Assembly: GCA_015233565.1 (NCBI GenBank)
Contig: JADFXM010000004.1
Span: 62,001-126,000, forward strand
Reading direction: 5' to 3'
DNA: 64,000 nt
Source: Candidatus Rifleibacteriota bacterium
Lineage (GTDB): Bacteria; Muiribacteriota; Ozemobacteria; Ozemobacterales; Ozemobacteraceae
Part shown: positions 26,293 through 35,300 of the stretch, in pieces
Numbering within the stretch: the stretch's first letter is position 1
Layout of the letters: each line of letters starts with the position of its first letter
Program-made: the position numbers and the translations under genes
The notes under the pieces: generated by a model
The model's database searches: none
What the model was told of the DNA's origin: nothing
What the model saw: only the letters and a program-made list of their open reading frames with translations

Positions 26293-29070
26293 TCAGTTCT
26301 CTGAAGGCTTGGCTTTAACTGGCTTATGAGCTTGTTTTTTCAGCCTTTCTTCTCTTACTTCACGATATTTGAGAGCAGCTTGAGCAGCAGCTAGTCTGGC
26401 TATCGGAACGCGGTAAGGAGAACAGCTAACGTAATCGAGTCCAATTCTATGACAGAATGCAATTGATTCAGGCTCTCCACCGTGCTCTCCACAAATTCCA
26501 ACTTTCAATTCCGGTCTGGTCTTTCGGCCTCGATCCATGGCCCATTCCATTAATTGTCCAACACCAACTTGATCAATACTCTGGAACGGATCGCATTTCA
26601 AAACTTTCTTTTCGAGATAAACAGGCAGGAATTTTCCAGCATCGTCTCGGCTATATCCAAAAGTCATTTGAGTAAGATCATTGGTTCCGAAGGAGAAAAA
26701 CTGCGCTTCGGAAGCAATTTGATCTGCAACAATTGCGGCTCTTGGAATTTCAATCATTGTTCCGATGAGGTATTTTAGAGTAACGCCATATTTCTTGATT
26801 GTTTCTTCGGCTACCCTGTAAATGGTCGCTTTTTCGATTTTAAGTTCTTCGATAGTTCCAACGAGTGGGACCATTACTTCGGGATACACTTCAACCCCTT
26901 CTTTAGTCAATCGGCAGGCTGCCTCAAAAATTGCTCTGGCTTGCATTTCAGTAATTTCGGGATAAGTGATTCCAAGGCGGCATCCACGATGGCCAAGCAT
27001 TGGATTTAGTTCATGCAGTGACTGAACTTTTGCTTTAACCTTATCGATGGAAACATTCATTTCCTTAGCCATAATGGCCTGGTTTTCATCCTCATTTGGA
27101 ACGAATTCATGCAACGGAGGGTCAATAGTCCTGATAGTAACCGGATATCCGGCCATTGCTTTGAAAATTCCATAAAAGTCTTCGGTCTGATGCTTCAGAA
27201 GTTTGTCCAGAGCTTTTACGCGATCTTCAGTATTTTCGGCAAGAATCATTTCACGCATATGTTTGATTCTTTCGCCTTCGAAAAACATATGTTCTGTTCG
27301 GCAAAGCCCGATTCCTTGAGCTCCGAATTTTCTTGCAACAGTTGCGTCTTTCGGGGTGTCACCATTGGTGCGAATATCTATCTGCCTGATTTCATCAGCC
27401 CATTTCATTAAGATTCCAAAATTCCCTGACAATTCGGGATTAACAGTTGGAACCTGCCCTAAAATGACATCGCCAGTAGAGCCATCAAGGCTGATCCAGT
27501 CGTTTTCCTTAATGGTTTCGCCACGAACATTAATTATTCTTTTGTGATAGTCAATCGCAAGTTCGCCGCATCCGGCAACACAGCATTTCCCCATTCCACG
27601 GGCAACAACAGCAGCGTGGCTTGTCATTCCACCTCTGGAGGTAAGAATTCCCTGGGAAACATTCATTCCGCCAATATCTTCGGGGCTGGTTTCAATTCTG
27701 ACCAACACAACTTTTTCACCGCGGGCAGAAGCAGCTTCAGCGTCATCAGCATGGAACACAACGCGGCCAGTTGCAGCACCTGGAGAAGCGGGCAAGCCCT
27801 TTGCCACGACTTTCTTTTTGGCAGCAGGATCAAAAACCGGATGGAGGAGTTGATCAAGGTCTGTGGGTTTCACTCTCATGATCGCTTCTTCCTTCTTGAT
27901 CAATTCTTCGCCAACCATTTCCACAGCAATTCGTACGGCAGCCGCTGCTGTTCTCTTTCCACTTCTTGTCTGGAGCATCCAGAGCTTCTCGCGCTGAATG
28001 GTAAATTCGATATCCTGCATGTCTTTGTAATGTTTTTCAAGCTTCTGATATATCGATACCAGTTCCTGATAAGCTTTGGGCATTGTCTCTTCAAGAGAAG
28101 GATATTGCTTCGAACGGGCAGCTTCATCAATATTATTACTGGAAGCCCACTTTTTTGACCCTACGATGGTGACCTGCTGCGGAGTTCGAATACCTGCAAC
28201 CACATCTTCGCCCTGTGCGTTGATGAGATATTCACCGTAGAATGCTCTTTCACCGGTCGATGGATCACGTGTAAAAGCAACTCCAGTCGCACAATCATTT
28301 CCCATATTTCCGAATACCATTGCTTGAACGGTCACCGCTGTGCCCCATTCTTCAGGAATCGCATTCAATTTTCTATAAGTGATAGCTCGTTGGTTCATCC
28401 AGGAGCCGAAAACAGCATTGATAGCACCCCAGAGTTGTTGCCAGGGGTCAGTGGGAAATTCAATTCCCTTTTTATCTTTGATCAGTTTTTTAAATTTGTA
28501 TGTCAGATCCTTAAAATCAGCGGCAGTAAGCTCAGAATCACTTTTCACGCCACGACTTTTCTTTGCTTCGTCGATTATAACTTCAAAGGGATCGTGTTCG
28601 TCCTTGGATTCAGGCTTCATATCCAGTACTACGTCGCCATACATCTGAACAAATCTTCGGTAGGAATCCCAACCGAAGCGCTCATTGTTGGTTTTTTTGA
28701 TCAGGCCCTCAACAGTTTGATCATTTAAACCAAGATTCAAAACTGTATCCATCATTCCAGGCATTGAAACTCTAGCACCGGATCTGACTGATACCAATAA
28801 AGGATTGGATGGGTCACCAAACTTTGCGCCCATGATATTCTCACCATTTCCGAGAGCTTCTCTTACTGCTTTATCAAGCTCTGGCGGATAGTTTTTATTG
28901 TTTTTATAATAAACCTCGCACATCTCTGTCGAGATGGTAAAACCCGCTGGGACTGGAACTCCCAAATTACTCATTTCAGCTAAGCCCGCGCCTTTCCCTC
29001 CAAGGATTTCTTTCATATCACCGCGGCCCTCAGCTTTACCACCCCCAAAACTGTAAACGAATTTCTTCAT
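26293..29070 (-). CDS. ppdK: Pyruvate, phosphate dikinase
   Basis: 925 residues, slightly longer than typical PPDK (about 875). It interconverts pyruvate, ATP and Pi with PEP, AMP and PPi. The ATP-grasp domain has GGKGAGLAEM near the N-terminus; the swivelling phosphohistidine domain has GGMTSHAAVVARGMG with catalytic His about 485; the PEP/pyruvate barrel has IGTMIEIPRAA, SFGTNDLTQM and GICGEHGGEP. AGGAGG lies six bases before the ATG and a near-consensus promoter at 29121-29149. nusB follows directly. It probably serves pyrophosphate-linked glycolysis or gluconeogenesis. Confidence 0.95.
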   Translation of the reverse strand: MKKFVYSFGGGKAEGRGDMKEILGGKGAGLAEMSNLGVPVPAGFTISTEMCEVYYKNNKNYPPELDKAVREALGNGENIMGAKFGDPSNPLLVSVRSGARVSMPGMMDTVLNLGLNDQTVEGLIKKTNNERFGWDSYRRFVQMYGDVVLDMKPESKDEHDPFEVIIDEAKKSRGVKSDSELTAADFKDLTYKFKKLIKDKKGIEFPTDPWQQLWGAINAVFGSWMNQRAITYRKLNAIPEEWGTAVTVQAMVFGNMGNDCATGVAFTRDPSTGERAFYGEYLINAQGEDVVAGIRTPQQVTIVGSKKWASSNNIDEAARSKQYPSLEETMPKAYQELVSIYQKLEKHYKDMQDIEFTIQREKLWMLQTRSGKRTAAAAVRIAVEMVGEELIKKEEAIMRVKPTDLDQLLHPVFDPAAKKKVVAKGLPASPGAATGRVVFHADDAEAASARGEKVVLVRIETSPEDIGGMNVSQGILTSRGGMTSHAAVVARGMGKCCVAGCGELAIDYHKRIINVRGETIKENDWISLDGSTGDVILGQVPTVNPELSGNFGILMKWADEIRQIDIRTNGDTPKDATVARKFGAQGIGLCRTEHMFFEGERIKHMREMILAENTEDRVKALDKLLKHQTEDFYGIFKAMAGYPVTIRTIDPPLHEFVPNEDENQAIMAKEMNVSIDKVKAKVQSLHELNPMLGHRGCRLGITYPEITEMQARAIFEAACRLTKEGVEVYPEVMVPLVGTIEELKIEKATIYRVAEETIKKYGVTLKYLIGTMIEIPRAAIVADQIASEAQFFSFGTNDLTQMTFGYSRDDAGKFLPVYLEKKVLKCDPFQSIDQVGVGQLMEWAMDRGRKTRPELKVGICGEHGGEPESIAFCHRIGLDYVSCSPYRVPIARLAAAQAALKYREVREERLKKQAHKPVKAKPSEN

Positions 29071-29120
29071 GGGTTCCTCCTATTTGGTTTAAGCACATTT
29101 AAGCGTGCCAAAGCTTTGTG

Positions 29121-29149
29121 ATTTTAGCATAGGCCAATTGTTATTTCAA
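29121..29149 (-). promoter_or_regulatory. Sigma-70-type promoter of ppdK-nusB
   Basis: TTGAAA (29144-29149) and TAAAAT (29121-29126) on the minus strand are 17 bp apart, about 50 bp upstream of the ppdK ATG. Found by consensus only. Confidence 0.55.
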
Positions 29150-29503
29150 TAACCAAAAGGATTTCCCAGCAATTCGGCGAGTATTTCGGTCGATTGGCAT
29201 TAACACAAATTTCTACCTTCGAGCAAATAGGAAATCACATCTTTAGAAAATGGCTTCTCTAGCCAATCTAGAGGTTGACCATGAATTGCTGAGGATTTCA
29301 AAGCAATTCTGATGAGAAAATAGCAAGTTTGCGCTAACACAAATTTTTGCAGCTGTTACAGAAAATCTGATTTCTTAAAATGCGCCTATCAGGCATTTTT
29401 TTCATTCCACAAAGCGTATCAAAGGCTTTTTATTCTCAGTTGGAACTAACAGAAGCTTAATCTAAAATTTGACAACCATTTAGGCAAATGCTAAGATTTT
29501 CTA
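29150..29503. other. Intergenic stretch without a visible gene
   Basis: AT-rich spacer between divergent genes (ppdK and the 29504 unit). I see no ORF with a start signal. The string CTAACACAAATTT or TTAACACAAATTT occurs twice (near 29200 and 29335), too short to call a repeat family. Confidence 0.4.
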
Positions 29504-29926
29504 ATGTTTTCTACAAAAAGATTAAATCTTCTGATATATTTTTTGGCTTTCCTGTGTGGGTTGTATGCGTTTCTTCATTCAAGCACCAGAAAAATCGATC
29601 TTTCACGCGTAGAAAGTTGTCTGACAGCATATTCTGATTTTCAAAAAAAACATGACAGCAATCTTTTGGAAAAAAGATTAAATGAAAACGGTGTAGACAA
29701 AAAGTCTTTCGAAAAAATAATTGACCGAATAATTTACTATCGCCTTCGACAATCTTCTATGCAACAAGCATTAGAATTACTAAACGCTTTTAAAGCCGGA
29801 AAACGAATCGTTCCCGAGAATTGCGATTTGGCAGAATTTCCCAAAGACTTTTTTCAACTGGATGCAGAAGTTTTAGAATTGATTCAAAGCAAGCCAGATT
29901 TAGTGAAAAAAGTTTTTGAAGGTTAA
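29504..29926 (+). CDS. Hypothetical protein with N-terminal membrane anchor
   Basis: 140 residues: one hydrophobic helix (about 9-25) and a Lys/Glu-rich helical remainder. No family recognised. It is 12 bp upstream of a four-helix membrane protein gene and 600 bp upstream of a FecR-like gene on the same strand; the three look like an operon. It probably exposes its C-terminal helical domain outside the inner membrane, but orientation cannot be settled by eye. Confidence 0.6.
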   Translation: MFSTKRLNLLIYFLAFLCGLYAFLHSSTRKIDLSRVESCLTAYSDFQKKHDSNLLEKRLNENGVDKKSFEKIIDRIIYYRLRQSSMQQALELLNAFKAGKRIVPENCDLAEFPKDFFQLDAEVLELIQSKPDLVKKVFEG

Positions 29927-29938
29927 AAGAGGAAAAAA

Positions 29939-30493
29939 TTGAATAAAACGATCTTTTTTTTGAGAAAATTAGTGGCAATTTTGTTTACTTTTGGCGTATT
30001 TGTAGCTCTTTTTGTCCTCAACGCTCTTGGAAAAATTCACATCAGATTAAATGTTGTTTCATTTATTGGAATAGTTTTAATGATAATTTTCCTCTACCTT
30101 GAATTATTGACGATCAGAGATCATCTCTGGGTCCTTGAAGGAAGCCTTACAGAAACAAAGCGTTGGCGTGACACTTTTTTCAATCAAAAATCCTTGAGAG
30201 CGCAAAAAATCAGAAAATTCGGAGTTTTGTTGTTCTCATCGATTCTTTTTACAGTAATTTATTACCGGCTAAGTGGAGCTACGGAATTGTTCAGTTTCTT
30301 AGGAACAATTCTGATGCTGACCGTGCTTTATTTCGAAGTTCTTTCAATCAGAGACGATGTTCAGGAGCTTCTGTTCGAATTGAAAGCCAGGAAATTTGAA
30401 GAAATCGTAAAAGTTGAGAGCCTTACCGAAGCTAAAGTTCTGCCCACAGGCGAAGCTGATCTCGATGATATGGCTCCGAAGGATGAAGGATAG
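29939..30493 (+). CDS. Membrane protein with internally duplicated two-helix unit
   Basis: 184 residues and four predicted transmembrane helices arranged as two related halves: FIGIVLMIIFLYLELLTIRD (about 42-61) and FLGTILMLTVLYFEVLSIRD (about 119-138) align almost residue for residue, each followed by a Leu/Glu-rich helix. The start is TTG, supported by AGAGGA five bases upstream. No named family recognised. The gene sits between a small anchored protein and a FecR-like protein. Confidence 0.65.
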   Translation: MNKTIFFLRKLVAILFTFGVFVALFVLNALGKIHIRLNVVSFIGIVLMIIFLYLELLTIRDHLWVLEGSLTETKRWRDTFFNQKSLRAQKIRKFGVLLFSSILFTVIYYRLSGATELFSFLGTILMLTVLYFEVLSIRDDVQELLFELKARKFEEIVKVESLTEAKVLPTGEADLDDMAPKDEG

Positions 30494-30524
30494 CTCTAAA
30501 ATAGTAATTCCCGCTTAACCTAAA

Positions 30525-31919
30525 ATGACATTGTTCCAAAAAATATTGAACTATTGCGCTTTTCTTATTGTTACAATATTTCTTTTTGATTTCTTCCCTC
30601 TTTTTGCAACCGAGAAAAATACTTCAAGTTCAACTCTTTTGGCAAGCGCAACACCGGTTGTGAAGGGAAAAGCTTCAGAAGCGCTCTCCAGGTCTCCATT
30701 AAAATTTCGTTTTGAATCAAATGCATCTGATTCCGTTCCTGAAACCAAGTTAAATATTTCTTCTGAAAAAGATGCTTCTGATACCACACCAGAAAACGAA
30801 TTAAAACTTTCTTCCGAAAAGGGCTCTTCTGATACTACTTCAGAAGAAGGATTAAAGCCTCTTCCAGAAAAAGACGCTTCTGACATCGCATCAGAAGGCG
30901 AAGTAAAATTTTCTTCTGAAAAAAAAGCAACTGGAACAAAACCTTTAACTCTTTTAAAACCCTATCTGGAAACCAATTCCTCTTTTTCGGTGGAAATTCA
31001 ACTTCCAGGGCACTTTTTCCCGGAGCCCGTTGAGAAGAAAGCTTATGTTCTGGTAGGATCCAAAATTCATGTCAAACGCGATGCCAAAACTTTGCTGGAA
31101 CCCGAAAATTTGGATTCCTGGTTCGAAGACAATCTAACACGCCTTCCCAGACTCTTTTTTCCACCTTCAATTACCGGCCATCTCTTCCCCGGAACCCTAC
31201 TGGACGCTAACGAAAATGAAATTAAACTACTGCTGGGCCGAATACTTGTAAAAATCGAAAAGAAAGTCCCGGAATTAAAGATAACCACCAAAAGTGGTTT
31301 TTTAGAATCCCCAACCGGCGAATCATGGGCAGAAGTATTGCCTAATGGCGATTCAAATTTTGCATTAGTCAAGGGACAAGCCTGGGTACGATCTTTTTCG
31401 GGGGAATTGGAAACCCTTAATTCCGGCCAACAAATTTCCCTTTCTGAAAGAGGAAAACTGGGCAAGCCTGTTGAAATTGATGGCCATTGGAAAAAACCAG
31501 CTTCCCTGCCAACGTTTGCACCAATATTATGGATCAAACATAAACTATCATCACCTGAAGATGAAAATGCATCCGACGATGAAGACATCGGCTCTGATAC
31601 AGAAGAAGTTGGATCTGATTCGGCAGACGTTGGGTCTTCAACTGAAGAAGTTGCTACGAATACTGAAAAAACTGGATCGAATAGGATAAAAGTTGCCTCG
31701 GGAACAAATGAAAATACATCATCAACCAGAAAGAAAGAGGGTTCTGAATCCAAAAAAATGCCTCTTGGAACTGAAAAAATTGACCCGAGAACTAAAAACA
31801 TTGATTCCGACTCTGAACGAATAGCCACCAAGACTGAAAAAATTGCATCACCTCCAGTTCCTTTTCATGCTGAGCAAACAAGCTCTAATACGGAAAAAAT
31901 TACCTCTGAAACCAAGTAA
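30525..31919 (+). CDS. Secreted FecR-like protein with 17-residue tandem repeats
   Basis: 464 residues. A signal-peptide-like N-terminus (about 1-30) is followed by five 17-residue Ser/Glu/Lys-rich repeats (about 59-143; exact 51-bp DNA periodicity at 30699-30953), a beta-rich FecR-like domain (about 150-325, with SGFLESPTGESWAEVLPNG and LNSGQQISLSE), and a disordered C-terminus with a degenerate TEK-type motif every 8-11 residues. FecR-like domains often occur in periplasmic sensors or surface proteins, but here no sigma factor gene is adjacent. The gene follows two small membrane protein genes and probably works with them at the envelope. Confidence 0.65.
   Translation: MTLFQKILNYCAFLIVTIFLFDFFPLFATEKNTSSSTLLASATPVVKGKASEALSRSPLKFRFESNASDSVPETKLNISSEKDASDTTPENELKLSSEKGSSDTTSEEGLKPLPEKDASDIASEGEVKFSSEKKATGTKPLTLLKPYLETNSSFSVEIQLPGHFFPEPVEKKAYVLVGSKIHVKRDAKTLLEPENLDSWFEDNLTRLPRLFFPPSITGHLFPGTLLDANENEIKLLLGRILVKIEKKVPELKITTKSGFLESPTGESWAEVLPNGDSNFALVKGQAWVRSFSGELETLNSGQQISLSERGKLGKPVEIDGHWKKPASLPTFAPILWIKHKLSSPEDENASDDEDIGSDTEEVGSDSADVGSSTEEVATNTEKTGSNRIKVASGTNENTSSTRKKEGSESKKMPLGTEKIDPRTKNIDSDSERIATKTEKIASPPVPFHAEQTSSNTEKITSETK
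30699..30953 (+). repeat. 51-bp tandem repeat, five units, in frame
   Basis: Units begin at 30699, 30750, 30801, 30852 and 30903, each encoding 17 residues of the pattern LK-x2-SEK-D-ASDT-x2-E. The spacing is exactly 51 bp, while the units have diverged at the DNA level, so expansion is not recent, but copy number may vary between strains. Confidence 0.75.
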
Positions 31920-32156
31920 TTTTTTTTCCCACCATGTTAGTTAGATGCCTATTTTAAGAGTCAAATCCGTTAAACTACCACAATTGTTATCTTAATTCCT
32001 TGAAAAGCAAGTAAATTTTTTTGTTCCATTGCCGATATTAATTAATATAATACTGGCTTTTAGAATGTGAAATTATGCTTGTTGGAAAACTAACAATCAA
32101 GGTTAGGTAAACTTCAGCAAAAAATGCAGAGCTAATTTGTTTTGGAGAAGGAATAA
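31920..32156. other. AT-rich intergenic stretch
   Basis: No gene seen. It precedes the two small ORFs at 32157-32292 and presumably holds their promoter, which I could not place with confidence. Confidence 0.35.
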
Positions 32157-32228
32157 ATGTTTTTCTTCTGGATTTTGGCCCTTTTAACCGTAATTCTATT
32201 AATCAGGGAGTCCAAATACCATGTTTAG
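32157..32228 (+). CDS. 23-residue hydrophobic micropeptide (putative)
   Basis: MFFFWILALLTVILLIRESK plus three residues: a single short membrane helix ending in a charged tail. GGAGAAGGA lies just upstream of the ATG at near-ideal spacing, which is the main support for translation. Its last 8 bases overlap the start of a second 23-codon ORF, suggesting coupled translation. No family recognised; it could be a type I toxin-like or regulatory peptide. Confidence 0.4.
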   Translation: MFFFWILALLTVILLIRESKYHV

Positions 32229-32292
32229 ACAACTAATACTGTTCATTTTGGTAACAATGTTCTGGGCATCTATATTATCAGGATGCATGTAA
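32221..32292 (+). CDS. 23-residue micro-lipoprotein (putative)
   Basis: MFRQLILFILVTMFWASILS followed by Gly-Cys-Met and stop. The sequence is a complete lipoprotein signal peptide with lipobox ILSGC, leaving only a lipidated Cys-Met after signal peptidase II. AGGGAG lies about ten bases upstream, inside the preceding 23-codon ORF. Very short lipoproteins such as entericidins and lysis peptides exist, but none ends this soon after the cysteine. It could also be the 5' remnant of a lost lipoprotein gene. Translation is not proven. Confidence 0.42.
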   Translation: MFRQLILFILVTMFWASILSGCM

Positions 32293-32356
32293 CTGATTTA
32301 ATTAGTGGTTGTTCAATATATATTGAAACAGGATACCCTAATTGAGTTAATCCCTG

Positions 32357-35300
32357 TTAGAAATCCAATGTTGTGACACCCATGTAAATTCCGGCGGTGG
32401 TTCCTGAGAAAATTCTGCGGAAGCCCCATCCACCTGGGCTCAGGCTTAGTGAGTTGATCGTGGAATGCCCTTCAAGGCCAGTTTTTATCTGCTTCCAGGT
32501 TTTTCCGGCATCGGGAGACCGATATAAGCCTGCTTCAGTCCCAATATATGTATTAATTGTGTTAATTGGGTCAATTAAGACATCCCGAACATTCGTGTAG
32601 TTAGCCATCGAAATCCAATTGGACCCATCGTCAGTGGTTCGAAAAATCCCATCGTTTTTTCCTGCCCACAAAGTTGACGGAGTGTTTGGGTCAACTGCAA
32701 AAGAGAGGACCAACCCACCCAAATTTCTTGCTATATATGGGCTCTCCGCCCGAAAAAATCCCCCAAATGTCTTTGGGTTAGTTACCGAAGGGGGAGGAGA
32801 GCCTATGCAAAATACTGTAAGAGAATTTTTAACGTATTCACTTTTCCTCGCTGAATTGAATTTTATGTACCCATCCCAGTAGGTATTTGGATTGAGAGAA
32901 ACCAAATAATTGCTAACCCCTATATATAAAACCTCCGGATTTTGTGAATCAATTGCCATGCAATTAACCTGTATGCTTCCAGATGCATAAGCGGAATCTT
33001 CTCGAGGAATTTGATAAGTCAAAGTTGCGTTGTCTGCTACATCATACCAGGTTTGAGCAGGATCATAGAAAATTTCATTAAAGCCCGTTTGGTCATCCAA
33101 TAAAGTTCCATCATACGAATAAGTTGCAAGTACGTCACTCCATTTATACCGGATAACTCCCTGATTTTTTCCAGCAGCGTATAAATAATGATCATCCACC
33201 GGATCTATAGCTACCCCTGAGAAAACACGCGTAAATGGGCCGAAGTAAGTAACTCCCTTACGAATAGTATCCGGAATAGCCAATTGCCCAAAAGTCGCCC
33301 CACCATCTGCCGAAGCATATAAGCCATCAGAAGTAGCAGCAACCAACCTTTGAGGATGCTGTAAGCTGATAGCTAATTTATTAATAACAAAATTTCCACC
33401 CTCCCCTATTCCTTGAGTAGAAAGTGTGGTACCGTTCCATAAAACATTGTCCCAATTCACAGTCTTACTAGCGTTGTCATATAACACAGATGCATCCCAA
33501 ATCCCATTTCCATTTGTCCCGCAAAATAGAAGCTTTGGCGCAGTTGAAGCAGTTGTTTGATCAATTAAGGAACAATAAATCGAGAAAGTAGCATTGGTAT
33601 TTGTCAAAAGGTTATTTGATCGTGGGGTCCAGAAATCGATAAGATAAATCTTGCAGGTCTGGTAAATTCCAGGAAATTGATTACTGACTGCCTTTAAATT
33701 CACGTAATCCTTGACTCTAAGGTCGGGGGACGTGTATTTACCAGTTGAATCCACTGTTCCATAAGTGGTATTTCCCCCGGCAATATCTTCGACAAACCAA
33801 CTTACAGTTTGGTTCTGGCCAGATTGAAGGTTATCCACTTCAGCAAAGAATTGATTACTACCCACTTCAAGTGTTGCAGTTGCTTCGGTGGCTAATCTTC
33901 CGGAATTGCTATATCCCTCAAAAATTTTTATCTGAAGAGGAGGGAGGAGTGTAACAGTAGCAACCGAATTGCTGATCAGATCTTCAAGACTGACCGCACG
34001 AATATTAATCAGATTTTTTAAAGGATCTGAATTTGGATAAGTTGCTGGGGGAGTGTAAACTCCCGCATTGGTAAGAGCCCCATCTCCCCACGCTGTTCCT
34101 CCGCCTGCAGAAGTCCATGTGGAGGTAGCTGAATTTTTAAATTCCCAATTTACCTGTGAAGTTGAAGCATTCGTAACAGTTGCCGAAAAAACAAGTGATG
34201 AAGAAGTTCCAATCCAGATTTCGTTTGTTAAAGGAGAAATTGCAACTGAAACTGGGGCATCCAGTGTTACTGGAATAGTCTGTACAACATCAGGTGCAGG
34301 GGGGCTGAGCGGAGTAAAACTTGCCAACACGTTCCAAGTTCCCGGAGCAGAAACCGGATAGTCGTTGGGAGCATAAACTGTAATCTTATGAACCGGCGGA
34401 CTTCCAGTGGGTAAAGTAGTAGTCGCCTGTTGAGTTTTTGCTGAATCGAAGAAAACAGAATTTGAATACCAGGTCATTGTGGCATTTGTTTCCGAGGTTT
34501 GGGCGATTATATCCTTTTTTCCACTCTTCAATTTCAGTTCTACACTTGATGGGTTAACGTTTAACCAGGCTCCAGCGGTTATCGTGATCGCTGCACTGGC
34601 CGACTTAGTAGGATCATTGTTGGAAGTAACAATCAACGAAACCGGATTGGGATTTGGAATCGTGGCTGGTGCAGTATAAGTAATAGTAGCGATCTGGCTT
34701 GTGACGGGAGTGGAAGTCACAGCACTTGAAATGGAAACCGTTCCGCCATTTGGCGATGCGGGATTCAGTCTGACAGTTCCTCCGCCAGGCAAACTGATTG
34801 AATTTGAGAAGGTTGCAATAATTGTTTTAGAAATATTCTCAGACAAGGTGAATGAACTTTCTGAAAGTTGGATATTTACTTCAGGAACTAATGTGATCAC
34901 AACACTATTGCTAACAAGCGGGACACTATCCTGCACTTTAGCCGTAATTGTAACCAGTGAATTGCTGATCAAATTTGCAGGAGGAGGGGTATATGTTGTA
35001 ACTAGCCCACTTTTTGGGTTAATGTTCCCATTTAATCCATTGTCGGGAGAAAGCGTCCAAACAACTGTTCCGGAAATATTTTTCAAATTTGCAGTAAACT
35101 GCTGGGGGGAATCCGTAGCTCTTAAAGCCATATCTCCAGGGCTTATATTGAGAGAGGGCCCCTGAATTTCAATTGTGGAGATCTGAAATGGAGTAATATT
35201 CCCAACTGCATCAGAGAATTTGTACCATAGATTATACACCCCGCTCCGATTATTAAACGTGGTATCATAATACAAAGGAAGTGGGGGAACCGGCACGGTT

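Noticed and set aside
27544-28158. 204-codon plus-strand frame inside ppdK
   Set aside because: Antisense to a certain, highly conserved gene; composition is that of a reversed reading frame.
31067-31831. 254-codon minus-strand frame opposite the FecR-like gene
   Set aside because: Phe/Ser-rich product caused by antisense reading of Glu/Lys/Ser codons; the plus frame has a signal peptide and regular repeats.
34701-35165. 154-codon plus-strand frame inside the giant lipoprotein gene
   Set aside because: Antisense to a long frame with clear domain repeats.
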